Source: Phycisphaerales bacterium
GTDB taxonomy: Bacteria > Planctomycetota > Phycisphaerae > Phycisphaerales > UBA1924
Direction: 5' to 3'
Assembly (NCBI GenBank): GCA_022072615.1
Contig: JAJVHS010000081.1
Coordinates: 32,727 to 96,726, forward strand
Length of the DNA: 64,000 nt
Shown here: positions 1-7,862 of the stretch, in pieces
How the letters are laid out: every line of letters begins with the position of its first letter
How positions within the stretch are numbered: position 1 is the first letter of the stretch
Notes under the pieces: generated by a model
What the model saw: the letters and a program-made list of their open reading frames with translations, nothing else
Databases searched by the model: none
Told to the model about the DNA's origin: nothing
Made by a program: the position numbers and the translations under genes

Positions 1-2
1 CC

Positions 3-407
3 GTGCTGTGCGGCCCGGGGTATCGTGAACGCTGGGTCCAGGGCGCCGACGGCAAGTGGTACTTCGCCGGCTGCGACCTGATCGCCGGCATCATCGTGCC
101 CGGCGTCGGCGAGATCGGTCCGGTCGCTTCGATGTGCATCACGCCCGTCGGTGCCGACTACCACCGCGTCCGCACCTGCACGGTCACCGGCACGGCCGAG
201 GGCGGAGCGATGGAGATCAACAGCGTCATCGTGACGCCCGCGTGCAAGGCGGACTTCGACCACACCGGCTTTGTCGACACCGAGGACTACGACGCCTTCA
301 TCCGGGCCTTCGAAGCGGGCACCGAGGACGCCGACTTCGACGACAGCGGGTTCGTGGATATCGAGGACTTCACCGGGTTCGTCCACGCCTTCGAAGCGGG
401 GTGCTGA
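3..407 (+). CDS. C-terminal part of a secreted protein with paired dockerin-like repeats (5' end outside window)
   Basis: The reading frame is open to the left edge, so only the last 134 residues are visible and the true start is missing. The N-terminal visible part is not recognisable. The last ~52 residues are two EF-hand/dockerin-like repeats (about residues 83-109 and 110-134), each of the form ADFDxxGFVDxxDxxxF with Asp at calcium-ligand positions, and the protein ends in AFEAGC. Two other genes here (50034-52046 and 55010-56692) end the same way. Such tails are known on exported planctomycete proteins and probably act in anchoring or sorting. A strong terminator follows 27 bases after the stop. 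The tail assignment is secure; the function of the rest is unknown. Confidence 0.8.
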   Translation: MLCGPGYRERWVQGADGKWYFAGCDLIAGIIVPGVGEIGPVASMCITPVGADYHRVRTCTVTGTAEGGAMEINSVIVTPACKADFDHTGFVDTEDYDAFIRAFEAGTEDADFDDSGFVDIEDFTGFVHAFEAGC

Positions 408-433
408 ACGCCATCACGCACTCAACTCCCCAG

Positions 434-460
434 GCCCGGGCATCACGCCCGGGCTTTTTT
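434..460 (+). terminator. Rho-independent terminator
   Basis: A perfect 7-bp GC stem (434-440 with 448-454) around a 7-nt loop is followed directly by six T residues. It closes the repeat-tailed gene that ends at 407. Confidence 0.85.
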
Positions 461-490
461 CGTGTGCAGGTGCCGATCGCCGCAAGCCTG

Positions 491-496
491 TACACT
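491..496 (+). promoter_or_regulatory. -10-like box TACACT, 8 nt before the start codon
   Basis: TACACT ends 8 nt before the GTG at 505 and there is no Shine-Dalgarno motif in between. This matches the pattern seen at several other genes in the window and would give a leaderless transcript. No clear -35 is visible. Confidence 0.45.
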
Positions 497-504
497 GTGC
501 TCGC

Positions 505-759
505 GTGACGCGCCGCCGAGCCCTCGGGCTCTTCTTCATCCTCCTGGGCCTCGTTGGAGTGGGGATCGGGCTGACCAGCGCCCTCTCCGAACTGGGCGGT
601 ATGTACAAGAACGCACTCGAGCACCCGCTCGATGAACCCGCCCCGGGCGGCGAGGCGGGCATCTCCGAGCGGATGCTCTCCGCGGCGGTGACCGGCGGCG
701 TGGGCGCGATCATCTTCACCGTCGGCATGCGGATGGCCATGCCCCGGCGGCGCCGCTGA
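505..759 (+). CDS. Small two-TM membrane protein of unknown function
   Basis: An 84-residue protein starting at GTG 505. It begins VTRRRALG, then has a hydrophobic helix (about residues 7-28), a short polar loop rich in Glu, Pro and Gly, a second hydrophobic helix (about residues 58-76), and a basic tail ending PRRRR. The charge pattern suggests a two-helix inner-membrane protein. I do not recognise a family. The start was chosen because TACACT lies 8 nt upstream and the earlier in-frame ATG at 271 would run through the preceding gene and its terminator. It sits alone between that terminator and the convergent GH29 gene. Confidence 0.6.
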   Translation: MTRRRALGLFFILLGLVGVGIGLTSALSELGGMYKNALEHPLDEPAPGGEAGISERMLSAAVTGGVGAIIFTVGMRMAMPRRRR

Positions 760-788
760 GTTCCGCTCGCCGATGACATTCGATCAAC

Positions 789-814
789 GGGCCGCACCCG
801 CCGCGGCCCTTCTT
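789..814 (+). terminator. Possible terminator between convergent genes
   Basis: A 7-bp GGGCCGC/GCGGCCC stem (789-795 with 803-809) with a 7-nt loop is followed by TTCTT. The T-run is weak. It would serve the small membrane-protein gene and may slow transcription from both sides, because the GH29 gene converges here. Confidence 0.4.
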
Positions 815-837
815 CGTGCGCCCGGTCGGCCCGAGGA

Positions 838-2280
838 CTACGGCCGCTTGAACGCCGCGAACTCCGCGATCGCCGGGCACGCCATCGACCCGGTCACCCG
901 CAGACGCATGGCGTCCGCCTTGACGGGGTCGAACCGGAGAATCCGGCGCGGGCCGATCGTGGTGCCACGAGCAACCTCCTTCCATTGCCCATCCACGCTC
1001 GCGTCCACCGCGAACGCTTCGACGCGCTGACCCAGTTCGATCGCTTCCCTGACGCGGACCACGTCAACGACCGCCGGTGACGGCAGCACGACGCTGAGTT
1101 CGCCCGTGGTCACACCGTCGTCGGTGCTCCAGTACGACCGGCTGTCGCCGTCGACCGCCTGTTTGGCCTCGAAGCGTGCATCCCCGCCCCGCACCGCGCT
1201 GGACGTGGCCCAGTGACCCATGAGCACGTCCCGCTCGAACGTCGCGTCAAGGATCCGGCGCATCCCCATCAACGACTCGACGTCCGCCTCGTGGATCAGC
1301 CCCCGTCGATCGGGCGGCACGTTCAGGAGCAGGTTCGCGCCCCGGCCCACGGACTCGTAATAGATCTCCACCAGCTTCTCCGGCGACTTCACCTTGCTGT
1401 TCTCGACTTCATGCCAGAACCAGCCCGGGCGGATCGAGACATCCACCTCCACCCCGACCCAGTGCGTGCCACCCTTGTCGCCCCGAGCCAGGTGATCGTG
1501 AGAAACCCCCGGATACATGCCCTCGAGGTTGATCGTCTGCCAACTGGTCTCGTCGGAGTACCCCGACTCGTTCCCGACCCACCGGCAGCCGGGCCCCGCG
1601 TCGCTGAACATGATGATGCCGGGGTTGAGCTGCTCGAGCATCGCGGTGGTCTCGGGCCAGCCGTAATAGGTCGTCCGGTCGATCCGCCGCGTTGCCCGCG
1701 TTCCGCCGTAGTAGCCGTCGCCGCCGTTGGCGCCATCGAACCACGCCTCGAACAGCGGCCCGTAGCCCGCGATCAGCTCGCGCCACTGGTCGCGGTAGTA
1801 CTGGACGTACGCGGGCCGTCCGTACTCGGCGTGGTTGCGGTCCCACGGCGAGAGATACAGGCCGTACTTGAGGCCCTTCTCGCGGCACGCGGCGGCGAGT
1901 TCACCGACGACGTCCCCCTTGCCCCCCTTGTACGGGCTGGCCGCGACCGTGTGCGTCGTGAGCTTGCTCGGCCACAGGCAGAAGCCGTCGTGGTGCTTGG
2001 CGGTCAGGATCAGGCCCCTCATGCCCGCTCGGGACGCGACATCCGCCCACTGCCGGGCATCAAGCTGCGAGGGGTTGAACAGCGACGGCGACTCGTCGCC
2101 CTGTCCCCATTCGCGGTCCGTGAACGTATTGGTGGTGAAATGGATGAACCCGTAGAACTCAAGGTCGTGCCACGCGAGCTGCGCGGGCGACGGGCACGCG
2201 CCGAATGGCTCCGGCGGGGGCGCAGCGCCATTCGCACACGACCACAAACCCAAGAATCCGGCTGCGAGGGTGGTTCGCAT
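838..2280 (-). CDS. Alpha-L-fucosidase-like glycoside hydrolase, family GH29, with C-terminal F5/8-type domain
   Basis: A 480-residue exported enzyme expected to release alpha-L-fucose from glycans. The start MRTTLAAGFLG (signal-like, with a Cys at residue 15) is preceded by AGGAG 8 nt upstream; the longer in-frame start at 2391 runs into the divergent gene. GH29 landmarks are GFIHFTT (residues 44-50, equivalent to the usual GxFxHWG), KHHDGF (95-100), FEAWFDG (187-193) where Asp192 is the expected nucleophile, and NLLLNVPPDRRG (about 316-327). Residues from about 355 to the end resemble a discoidin/F5-8C carbohydrate-binding domain (AVDGDSRSYWSTDD). It is divergent from the glycosyltransferase at 2379. 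A GH95 fucosidase lies 6 kb away. Family call is strong; the exact substrate is inferred. Confidence 0.9.
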   Translation of the reverse strand: MRTTLAAGFLGLWSCANGAAPPPEPFGACPSPAQLAWHDLEFYGFIHFTTNTFTDREWGQGDESPSLFNPSQLDARQWADVASRAGMRGLILTAKHHDGFCLWPSKLTTHTVAASPYKGGKGDVVGELAAACREKGLKYGLYLSPWDRNHAEYGRPAYVQYYRDQWRELIAGYGPLFEAWFDGANGGDGYYGGTRATRRIDRTTYYGWPETTAMLEQLNPGIIMFSDAGPGCRWVGNESGYSDETSWQTINLEGMYPGVSHDHLARGDKGGTHWVGVEVDVSIRPGWFWHEVENSKVKSPEKLVEIYYESVGRGANLLLNVPPDRRGLIHEADVESLMGMRRILDATFERDVLMGHWATSSAVRGGDARFEAKQAVDGDSRSYWSTDDGVTTGELSVVLPSPAVVDVVRVREAIELGQRVEAFAVDASVDGQWKEVARGTTIGPRRILRFDPVKADAMRLRVTGSMACPAIAEFAAFKRP

Positions 2281-2378
2281 CGATCGTCTCCTGCCCGGGA
2301 GGTCCCGACGCCGAGCCTCTTCGTCGCCGCGACCTCCATCCACGGTACCATGGTCGCGCCCAGGAGTGTGCCTCGTCG

Positions 2379-4487
2379 ATGGATCACGCACCGTCGAACC
2401 CGCCGCTGATCACCGTCATCCCGCTCGCGGCCGCTCCGGACGGCTCGCCGCTGGCCCGGTCGCTCGCCCCGCAGTCCATGCCGCGGTGGGTCCTCGCACC
2501 CGTTCCTGCCGGTAATTCGCCCCTCACCGACCGCCTGAACCACGCGATCCGCAGCGCCACGACCCCGTTCGTGTACATCGCCTCCCCGGAGGCCGTCCTC
2601 GCCCCGACGCTCCTCGAAAAAGCCTTCTGGTTCCTCGCCACCCACCCGCGGTACGCCTTCGTCAACTGCCACGAACTCCGGCGATTCACCGGCGCCCAAC
2701 CGACGCTCCACGGGCGCCATTTTTTCGACCGCGACGCCGTGCTGCACGCCGACCAGCTCGGCGTGCACGTCCTGGTCCGCCGCTCCGCATTCCTCGATCT
2801 GCACGGATTCGACGCATCGCATGAACCCGCCATCGCCGCGTGGGACTTCTGGCTCCGCGCCGCCGAAACCAACCAGTGGGGCTCGACCATCGCCGAGCCG
2901 CTCGTCGAACGCCCCGCGGGGCCCGACCACGGCGACCCGGTGCCCGCCGACATCGAACGTCACAGGCCCGGCTTTCAGCAGCGATTCCCTCGCCTGTTCG
3001 CCGGCCACTTCCCGATGATCGAGCCGCGCCTGCCCACCGCGTTCGAGCCCATCCGCGACCAGCCGCCGGCGTCATGGTCGTGCCCGCGGACCTCGGCCGA
3101 CACCCGGCGCATGCTCATGATCGTCCCGTGGCTGCGCATGGGCGGCGCGGACAAGTTCAACCTTGATCTCTGCTCCCTTCTCAGGAAGCACGGCTGGGAA
3201 CTCACGATCGTCTGCACCGCCCCCGGGCCCAACGAATGGCTCACGCTGTTCGAGCAGCACACGCGCGATCTGTTCTTCCCGCACCTGTTCCTGCACTGGG
3301 CCGATTACCCCGTCCTCATCCGTTCGCTGATCCAGTCTCGAAAGCCCGACGTCGTCTTCATCAGCAACAGCGAGCTCGGCTACCACCTCACGCCGTACCT
3401 CAGAGCGTTCCACCCCGAGCCCGTGTACATCGACTACGTCCACATGGAGGAGGAGTCGTGGAAATCGGGCGGGCACGCCCGGCACAGCGCCGGCATGCAC
3501 GACCAGCTCGACCTCACCCTCGTCACCAGCGGTTACCTGCGCGAGTGGATGATCCGCCGCGGCGCTGATTCCGACCGCGTCGTCAACTGCCCGATCGGCG
3601 TCGATGCCCGCACCTGGAAGCCCGATCCCCAGACGCGTTCGGCCGTCCGTCGCGAGCTTCGGCTCGCCGAGTCCGCGCCCGTCATGCTCTACGCGGGCCG
3701 AATCTGCCCGCAGAAGCAGCCCGCCGTCTTCGCTCGGACGATCCAGCAACTCACCCAGCGCAGGCGGGACTTTACCGCGCTGGTCGCCGGGAGCGGGGAA
3801 GACCTACCCTGGCTCGAGCGGTTCGTCGCCGATCACGGTCTTGGCGGCCGCGTCCGATTCCTGGGCGAAACCTCGCCCGGGCGAACGCGCGACCTGATGG
3901 CCGCCTCCGACATCGTGTTCCTGCCCTCGCAGTGGGAGGGTGTCGCGCTGGTGCTGTACGAGGCCATGGCGACGGGCGCGCTCTTCGTCGGCGCCGACGT
4001 GGGCGGCCACGGTGAGGTCGCGACGCCCGAAACCGCCGTGCTGCTCAAGCCCGAGCCCGGAGAGGACCCGATCCACCAGGCGGCGCGGTACGCGGACGCC
4101 ATCGACCCGCTGCTCGCAGACGCCCAGAAGCGCCGTCTGCTGACCGCCGCCGCTCGGCGACGGATCGAGGACCACTACACGCTCGACCATCTCGAGAAGA
4201 ACATCCTCGCCGCGATCGATCTGGCGCGGCGATTCCAGCGAACCCATCCGCGCCAGCGCCTGTCCGCCGCCCTCGGCCAGGAAATGGCCGTCCGGGCGAT
4301 CGAGTTCATCCGGCTGGAATGGTCGCTCGGCCAGTACTGGCGCGAGCGTGAATACTGGCGTTCGGCGGCCACTTCCGCCGGCATCGAGCCCGCCCGGGCT
4401 CCCGCGCAAGGCCGCAGCGCCATCCGCCGCGTGCTCAAGGCCCTGCGACCGTCGCCGCGCAACGCCGCGGGCCCTGATCAGCGCTGA
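2379..4487 (+). CDS. Two-domain glycosyltransferase (GT2-like N-terminus, GT4 C-terminus)
   Basis: A 702-residue protein. The start is ATG 2379 with CAGGAG upstream at 2361-2366, and TACCAT at 2346-2351 may be the -10. Residues ~10-190 resemble a GT-A (GT2) fold but look degenerate: the WDFWLR segment is present, yet I see no clear DXD metal site. From about residue 243 (RMLMIVPWLRMGGADKF) a GT4-type GT-B domain follows, with MLYAGRICPQKQP and the GT4 Glu motif near residue 519 (EGVALVLYEAM, E-x7-E). It therefore probably transfers a sugar from a nucleotide donor to a polysaccharide or glycoconjugate; donor and acceptor cannot be read from sequence. No other polysaccharide genes are adjacent. 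Its 3' end overlaps the convergent pyrC by 10 bp. Confidence 0.85.
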   Translation: MDHAPSNPPLITVIPLAAAPDGSPLARSLAPQSMPRWVLAPVPAGNSPLTDRLNHAIRSATTPFVYIASPEAVLAPTLLEKAFWFLATHPRYAFVNCHELRRFTGAQPTLHGRHFFDRDAVLHADQLGVHVLVRRSAFLDLHGFDASHEPAIAAWDFWLRAAETNQWGSTIAEPLVERPAGPDHGDPVPADIERHRPGFQQRFPRLFAGHFPMIEPRLPTAFEPIRDQPPASWSCPRTSADTRRMLMIVPWLRMGGADKFNLDLCSLLRKHGWELTIVCTAPGPNEWLTLFEQHTRDLFFPHLFLHWADYPVLIRSLIQSRKPDVVFISNSELGYHLTPYLRAFHPEPVYIDYVHMEEESWKSGGHARHSAGMHDQLDLTLVTSGYLREWMIRRGADSDRVVNCPIGVDARTWKPDPQTRSAVRRELRLAESAPVMLYAGRICPQKQPAVFARTIQQLTQRRRDFTALVAGSGEDLPWLERFVADHGLGGRVRFLGETSPGRTRDLMAASDIVFLPSQWEGVALVLYEAMATGALFVGADVGGHGEVATPETAVLLKPEPGEDPIHQAARYADAIDPLLADAQKRRLLTAAARRRIEDHYTLDHLEKNILAAIDLARRFQRTHPRQRLSAALGQEMAVRAIEFIRLEWSLGQYWREREYWRSAATSAGIEPARAPAQGRSAIRRVLKALRPSPRNAAGPDQR

Positions 4488-5767
4488 TTCGCGACCTCGC
4501 CGCGCACGATCGTCGCGACCGCCGCGCCGCGCACCCGCCGGCCCCCGAAGGGCGTGTTCTTCGACCGTCCCACGAGGCTCGCGGGTTCGATCGTCCACTC
4601 CGCGCCCGGGTCGATGACGGTCACATCCGCCGGGCCGCCGACCTCCAGCCGGCCCAATCCCATTGCATCGAGCCCGCACAGCCGGGCCGGCTCGACAGTC
4701 ATCAGTTCGATCAGCCTCATCCACGAGATCGCGCCGCTGTCCACCAGCGCCTCGCGGTACAGCGGCAGCGCCGTCTCAAGGCCGACCATCCCCATCGGCG
4801 CTTCCTCGAAGGGCAGCGCCTTCTCATCCGCCGAGTGCGGCGCGTGGTCCGTCGCGAGCACGGTGATCGTGCCGTCGGCGACCCCGGCTCGGATCGCGTC
4901 GATGTCCGTCTGCTCGCGCACCGGCGGGTTCACCTTGCCGAGCGTGTTGTACCCCTCGCACGCTTCGTGCGTGAGCAGCAGGTGGTGGGGGGATGCCTCG
5001 GCCGTCACCGGCTGCTTCGCCGCCCGGGCCCGCCGCACGATCTCCACCGACCCCGCCGATGAAAGATGCTGCACGTGGTAGCGGCAGCCGATCGCGCGGT
5101 TGATCATCACGTCGCGCTCGATGATCAGTTCTTCCGCCAGCCGAGGCCAGCCGGTCAGGCCGAGCCGCACGCTGATTTCCCCCGCGTGCATCGCCGACCC
5201 GCGCGTGAGCGTCGGCTCCTGGCAGTGCTGCATGAACGCCTTGCCGGTCCGAGCGACCAGGCTCAGCACACGCTGCATCATGCCCGGCGTGGGGATGCAG
5301 TCCCCGTCGTCCGAGAACGCCACCGCGCCGGCCGCGTTCAGGAGAGAGATTTCCGCCGGCTCATCCCCGTGCCTGCCCTTGGTCGCCGCCGCGACGGGAA
5401 ACACCCGGCAGCGGCCCGTGTGCCCGGCGCGGTCGTAGATGTACCGCACAAGTTCGGGCGTATCGAGCGCGGGGCTGGTGTTGGGCATGCAGCAGACGGT
5501 CGTGAACCCGCCCCTCGCCGCCGCGGCGGTGCCCGTCGCGATCGTCTCCTTGTGCTCGTGCCCGGGCTCGCGCAGGTGGACGTGCGGATCGATGAGCCCG
5601 GGCGTCACGAAGCACCCCTGGGCGTTGATTACCCGCTGCGCGGGCGAGGTCGGCAGGCTCGGGCCGATCGCCGCGATCCGCCCGTCGAGGATCGCCACGT
5701 CCGCCACGGCGTCATGCCCCGACGCCGGGTCCATCACCCGCCCACCTGTGATCAGGATCGCTCCCAT
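4478..5767 (-). CDS. pyrC: Dihydroorotase, class I (third step of pyrimidine synthesis)
   Basis: A 429-residue amidohydrolase that interconverts N-carbamoyl-aspartate and dihydroorotate. Visible landmarks are the metal site DPHVHLREPG (residues 60-69), the substrate-binding MPNTSP (94-99), FSDDGD (151-156), a metal-site His181 in MQHCQEP, the metal-ligand His of YHVQHLSS (230-237), and the catalytic Asp307 in ATDHAPHS. Length and motifs match the ~430-residue bacterial class I type. No pyrB is adjacent. A TATCCT box ends 6 nt before the ATG with no Shine-Dalgarno motif, suggesting a leaderless mRNA. The 3' end overlaps the glycosyltransferase end by 10 bp. Confidence 0.95.
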   Translation of the reverse strand: MGAILITGGRVMDPASGHDAVADVAILDGRIAAIGPSLPTSPAQRVINAQGCFVTPGLIDPHVHLREPGHEHKETIATGTAAAARGGFTTVCCMPNTSPALDTPELVRYIYDRAGHTGRCRVFPVAAATKGRHGDEPAEISLLNAAGAVAFSDDGDCIPTPGMMQRVLSLVARTGKAFMQHCQEPTLTRGSAMHAGEISVRLGLTGWPRLAEELIIERDVMINRAIGCRYHVQHLSSAGSVEIVRRARAAKQPVTAEASPHHLLLTHEACEGYNTLGKVNPPVREQTDIDAIRAGVADGTITVLATDHAPHSADEKALPFEEAPMGMVGLETALPLYREALVDSGAISWMRLIELMTVEPARLCGLDAMGLGRLEVGGPADVTVIDPGAEWTIEPASLVGRSKNTPFGGRRVRGAAVATIVRGEVANQR

Positions 5768-5773
5768 GCCCCG

Positions 5774-5779
5774 AGGATA
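5774..5779 (-). promoter_or_regulatory. -10-like box TATCCT, 6 nt before pyrC
   Basis: On the minus strand TATCCT ends 6 nt before the pyrC ATG at 5767. There is no ribosome-binding motif between them. Confidence 0.45.
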
Positions 5780-5874
5780 TCCGCGACGAAGCCCGAGCGG
5801 CCTACGGCCTCATCGCGCGTCGCCGATCGGCCCATCGGCCGTTCTGCGTCGTGCCGATTCTCCCTGTGTCCATC

Positions 5875-5904
5875 TGCCCTTTGGCCATTTGCCCTTTGGC
5901 CATT
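5875..5904. repeat. Perfect 15-bp tandem repeat, two copies
   Basis: TGCCCTTTGGCCATT occurs twice head to tail (5875-5889 and 5890-5904). Partial relatives carrying GGCCATT and GGCCCATCGGCC lie on both sides. It sits in the 214-bp gap between pyrC and tRNA-Pro, where I see no gene. Confidence 0.85.
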
Positions 5905-5963
5905 TCCTCATGTGTCCTCCGGCCATTTACGCTCGGGCCCTTTTCTCGTCCCGGTTCCATCCC

Positions 5964-5969
5964 TACCAT
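5964..5969 (+). promoter_or_regulatory. -10-like box TACCAT upstream of tRNA-Pro
   Basis: TACCAT ends 12 nt before the first base of the tRNA, a suitable distance for a short 5' leader that would be trimmed. Confidence 0.4.
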
Positions 5970-5981
5970 CCCGCCGCACTA

Positions 5982-6056
5982 CGGGGTGTAGCGCAGCTTG
6001 GTTAGCGCGTTTGACTGGGGGTCAAAAGGTCGGCGGTTCGAATCCGCCCACCCCGA
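5982..6056 (+). tRNA. tRNA-Pro (anticodon GGG)
   Basis: A 75-nt cloverleaf. The 7-bp acceptor stem CGGGGTG/CACCCCG pairs 5982-5988 with 6049-6055, and the discriminator is A6056. The anticodon arm TTTGA/TCAAA (6010-6014 with 6022-6026) encloses CTGGGGG, giving anticodon GGG for proline codons CCC/CCU. The T arm contains GGTTCGAATCC. CCA is not encoded, since TTT follows the discriminator. Confidence 0.97.
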
Positions 6057-6090
6057 TTTCTTCCGCGGTTTCATACCGCCATCCCGCCGA

Positions 6091-6096
6091 TACGAT
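6091..6096 (+). promoter_or_regulatory. -10-like box TACGAT, 8 nt before the start codon
   Basis: TACGAT ends 8 nt before the ATG at 6105, with no Shine-Dalgarno motif. It fits the leaderless pattern seen elsewhere in the window. Confidence 0.45.
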
Positions 6097-6104
6097 CGGT
6101 TGGA

Positions 6105-6680
6105 ATGAGTTCTTTCAGGCGGCCGCGAACTCTCATACTTCTTCTCTCGACGGCGCTCGCATCCTGGTACGGGATGATGATCGTGCACGAATCCGGGCAC
6201 GTGCTCGCAGCCTGGGTCAGTGGCGGCCAGGTCAGCCGTGTCGTCCTTGATCCGCTTGCCTTTTCCCAGACTGAGTTGTTGGAGAACTCTCGTCCATTGT
6301 TTGTCGCGTGGGCGGGACCGGTATGGGGATCCATTGTTCCGCTGGGGGCTTGGCTCGCATTCCGCGCGGCGGGCCTTCGGCTCACATTCCTGGTCCGGGC
6401 GTTCGCCGGATTCTGCTTTCTCGCCAACGGCGCGTATCTGGCGTCCGCGGCAATCATGCCGGTGGGTGATACCGAAGATCTGCTCCGCCTGGGTGCGCCT
6501 CTTTGGGCCGTCAGCACACCCGGTGTCGTGGGATTTGTCGGTGGCCTGCTGCTCTTGAACGGACTTGGGCCGGACTTTGGCCTTGATGGTCGGCCCGTCG
6601 ACCGATCCGCGGTGGCCGCGGCGATCCTCTCGCTCGCGTTCTTGGCGACCGGAATGGTCGTGTGGACCTACGTGCTGTGA
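6105..6680 (+). CDS. Membrane protein with HExxH motif, M50-like (site-2-protease-type) metalloprotease candidate
   Basis: A 191-residue polytopic protein with about five hydrophobic segments. The first helix region contains HESGH at residues 28-32, matching the HExxH zinc site that M50 intramembrane proteases carry in a transmembrane helix. A segment near residues 69-75 (VAWAGPVWGS) could be a re-entrant loop next to the active site. I see no obvious NPDG-type third ligand motif and no PDZ domain, so it is a minimal or divergent member and proteolytic activity is inferred only. It lies directly after tRNA-Pro, and its base composition is somewhat lower in GC than its neighbours. Confidence 0.65.
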   Translation: MSSFRRPRTLILLLSTALASWYGMMIVHESGHVLAAWVSGGQVSRVVLDPLAFSQTELLENSRPLFVAWAGPVWGSIVPLGAWLAFRAAGLRLTFLVRAFAGFCFLANGAYLASAAIMPVGDTEDLLRLGAPLWAVSTPGVVGFVGGLLLLNGLGPDFGLDGRPVDRSAVAAAILSLAFLATGMVVWTYVL

Positions 6681-6804
6681 CGCATGCTCTGGCACGCTAT
6701 CGTCCAAACGGATCAACAACAGATCCGTGCAGGCCCGTTGATGAGGCCAGACCCTTGTTCGCACACGATGTCCGCGCGTCGAGTTCGAACTTCGACGGTC
6801 CGCT

Positions 6805-7740
6805 TCATCTCCCCCCAATCGACGCCGGCAGCGTCAGCGAGCTTCGACCCGCGACCGTGAGCCGCAGGACCACAAGCCGTCCGGACCCTTCTTCCTTGCC
6901 GGGCGATCCGGTCACGTACAGGTCCGTGAGCCTGTCGCCGCCGAACGCCACGTTGCTCGGGTGTTCGAGCCCGGTCGGATATTCGCGGACGGCCACACCC
7001 GTGGGACTCAAGACCCTGATCACCCCGGCGCCGTAATCCGCCACGTAGATCTGTCCCGCTCGATCGAGCGTCATGCCGTCGGGGACCGATCCCGGGGCCG
7101 GAAGTTCAGCGAAGAGTCGCCGACCGGAAACGACCCCGGGGGATTCGATCTGGAACTCGTAGATCCGGCGGTTGCAGCTGTCGTTCACCAGGAGCGACTT
7201 TCCATCGGGCCGCACCACGACCCCGTTCGGATAGCAGAAACCGTCGGCCACCTTGCGAACGGCGCGGCTCGAGTCGATGTAGTACACCCCGCTCTGCTCG
7301 GCTCGTCGGCTCTGGTCGGATTCCGCGGGCACGGTGACGTACACGCCGCCATCGCCGTCGAGCGCAAGATCGTTCGGCGTCACGAGCTCCGGGCCGAGCA
7401 CTTCGATCAGCGTCCCCTCCGCATCGACATGATGCACACCGCCCCTGGCCGCGATCAGGTGAGTGCCGTCCTGCAACACCTTGTGGCCGTTGGGCTCGAC
7501 CGTGCGATACCAGTCTGCGGGCGAGGCCGACCCCCGAACGACATAGACCGTGTCCCGATGGAGCACAGACACGAACGCCGCGCCCCGAGCGTCAAACACA
7601 ATGCCCTCGCTGTAGCCCCCCAGACTGGCCACCACCCTCGGTTCAACCTGTGACGGCGAGCAGCCACACATAAGCACGACGAAACCGATCGCAGCAATGC
7701 ACCGGGCGAGTGCCATCAGCGGGTGGTGTGTCGTCCGCAT
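6805..7740 (-). CDS. SMP-30/gluconolactonase-like beta-propeller lipoprotein
   Basis: A 311-residue protein with a typical lipoprotein signal (hydrophobic stretch ending LMCGC). The body contains repeated propeller elements of the SMP-30/NHL kind: SEGIVFDARGAAFVS, TPNDLALDGDGGVYVT, YPNGVVVRPDGKSLLVND, PDGMTLDRAGQIYVADYG and HPSNVAFGG. The N-D and D-G residues at blade ends are those used for calcium and lactone binding in SMP-30 enzymes. An alternative ATG at 7785 has TAGACT ending 8 nt upstream, so a longer N-terminus is possible, but 7740 gives the better signal peptide. It sits between the two fucosidases on the same strand, so a role in lactone hydrolysis of released sugars is possible but unproven. 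Confidence 0.75.
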   Translation of the reverse strand: MRTTHHPLMALARCIAAIGFVVLMCGCSPSQVEPRVVASLGGYSEGIVFDARGAAFVSVLHRDTVYVVRGSASPADWYRTVEPNGHKVLQDGTHLIAARGGVHHVDAEGTLIEVLGPELVTPNDLALDGDGGVYVTVPAESDQSRRAEQSGVYYIDSSRAVRKVADGFCYPNGVVVRPDGKSLLVNDSCNRRIYEFQIESPGVVSGRRLFAELPAPGSVPDGMTLDRAGQIYVADYGAGVIRVLSPTGVAVREYPTGLEHPSNVAFGGDRLTDLYVTGSPGKEEGSGRLVVLRLTVAGRSSLTLPASIGGR

Positions 7741-7862
7741 GCTTTGTCCGCGTGGAACTGAGACCGTCAGTGTCGTGCCTCGCATAACGCAAGAGTCTAA
7801 CGTCTCCGCTGATCACGGTCGGCCTCGGCGTCAGGTCGGCAATGGCAACCTGCCACCTGTCA

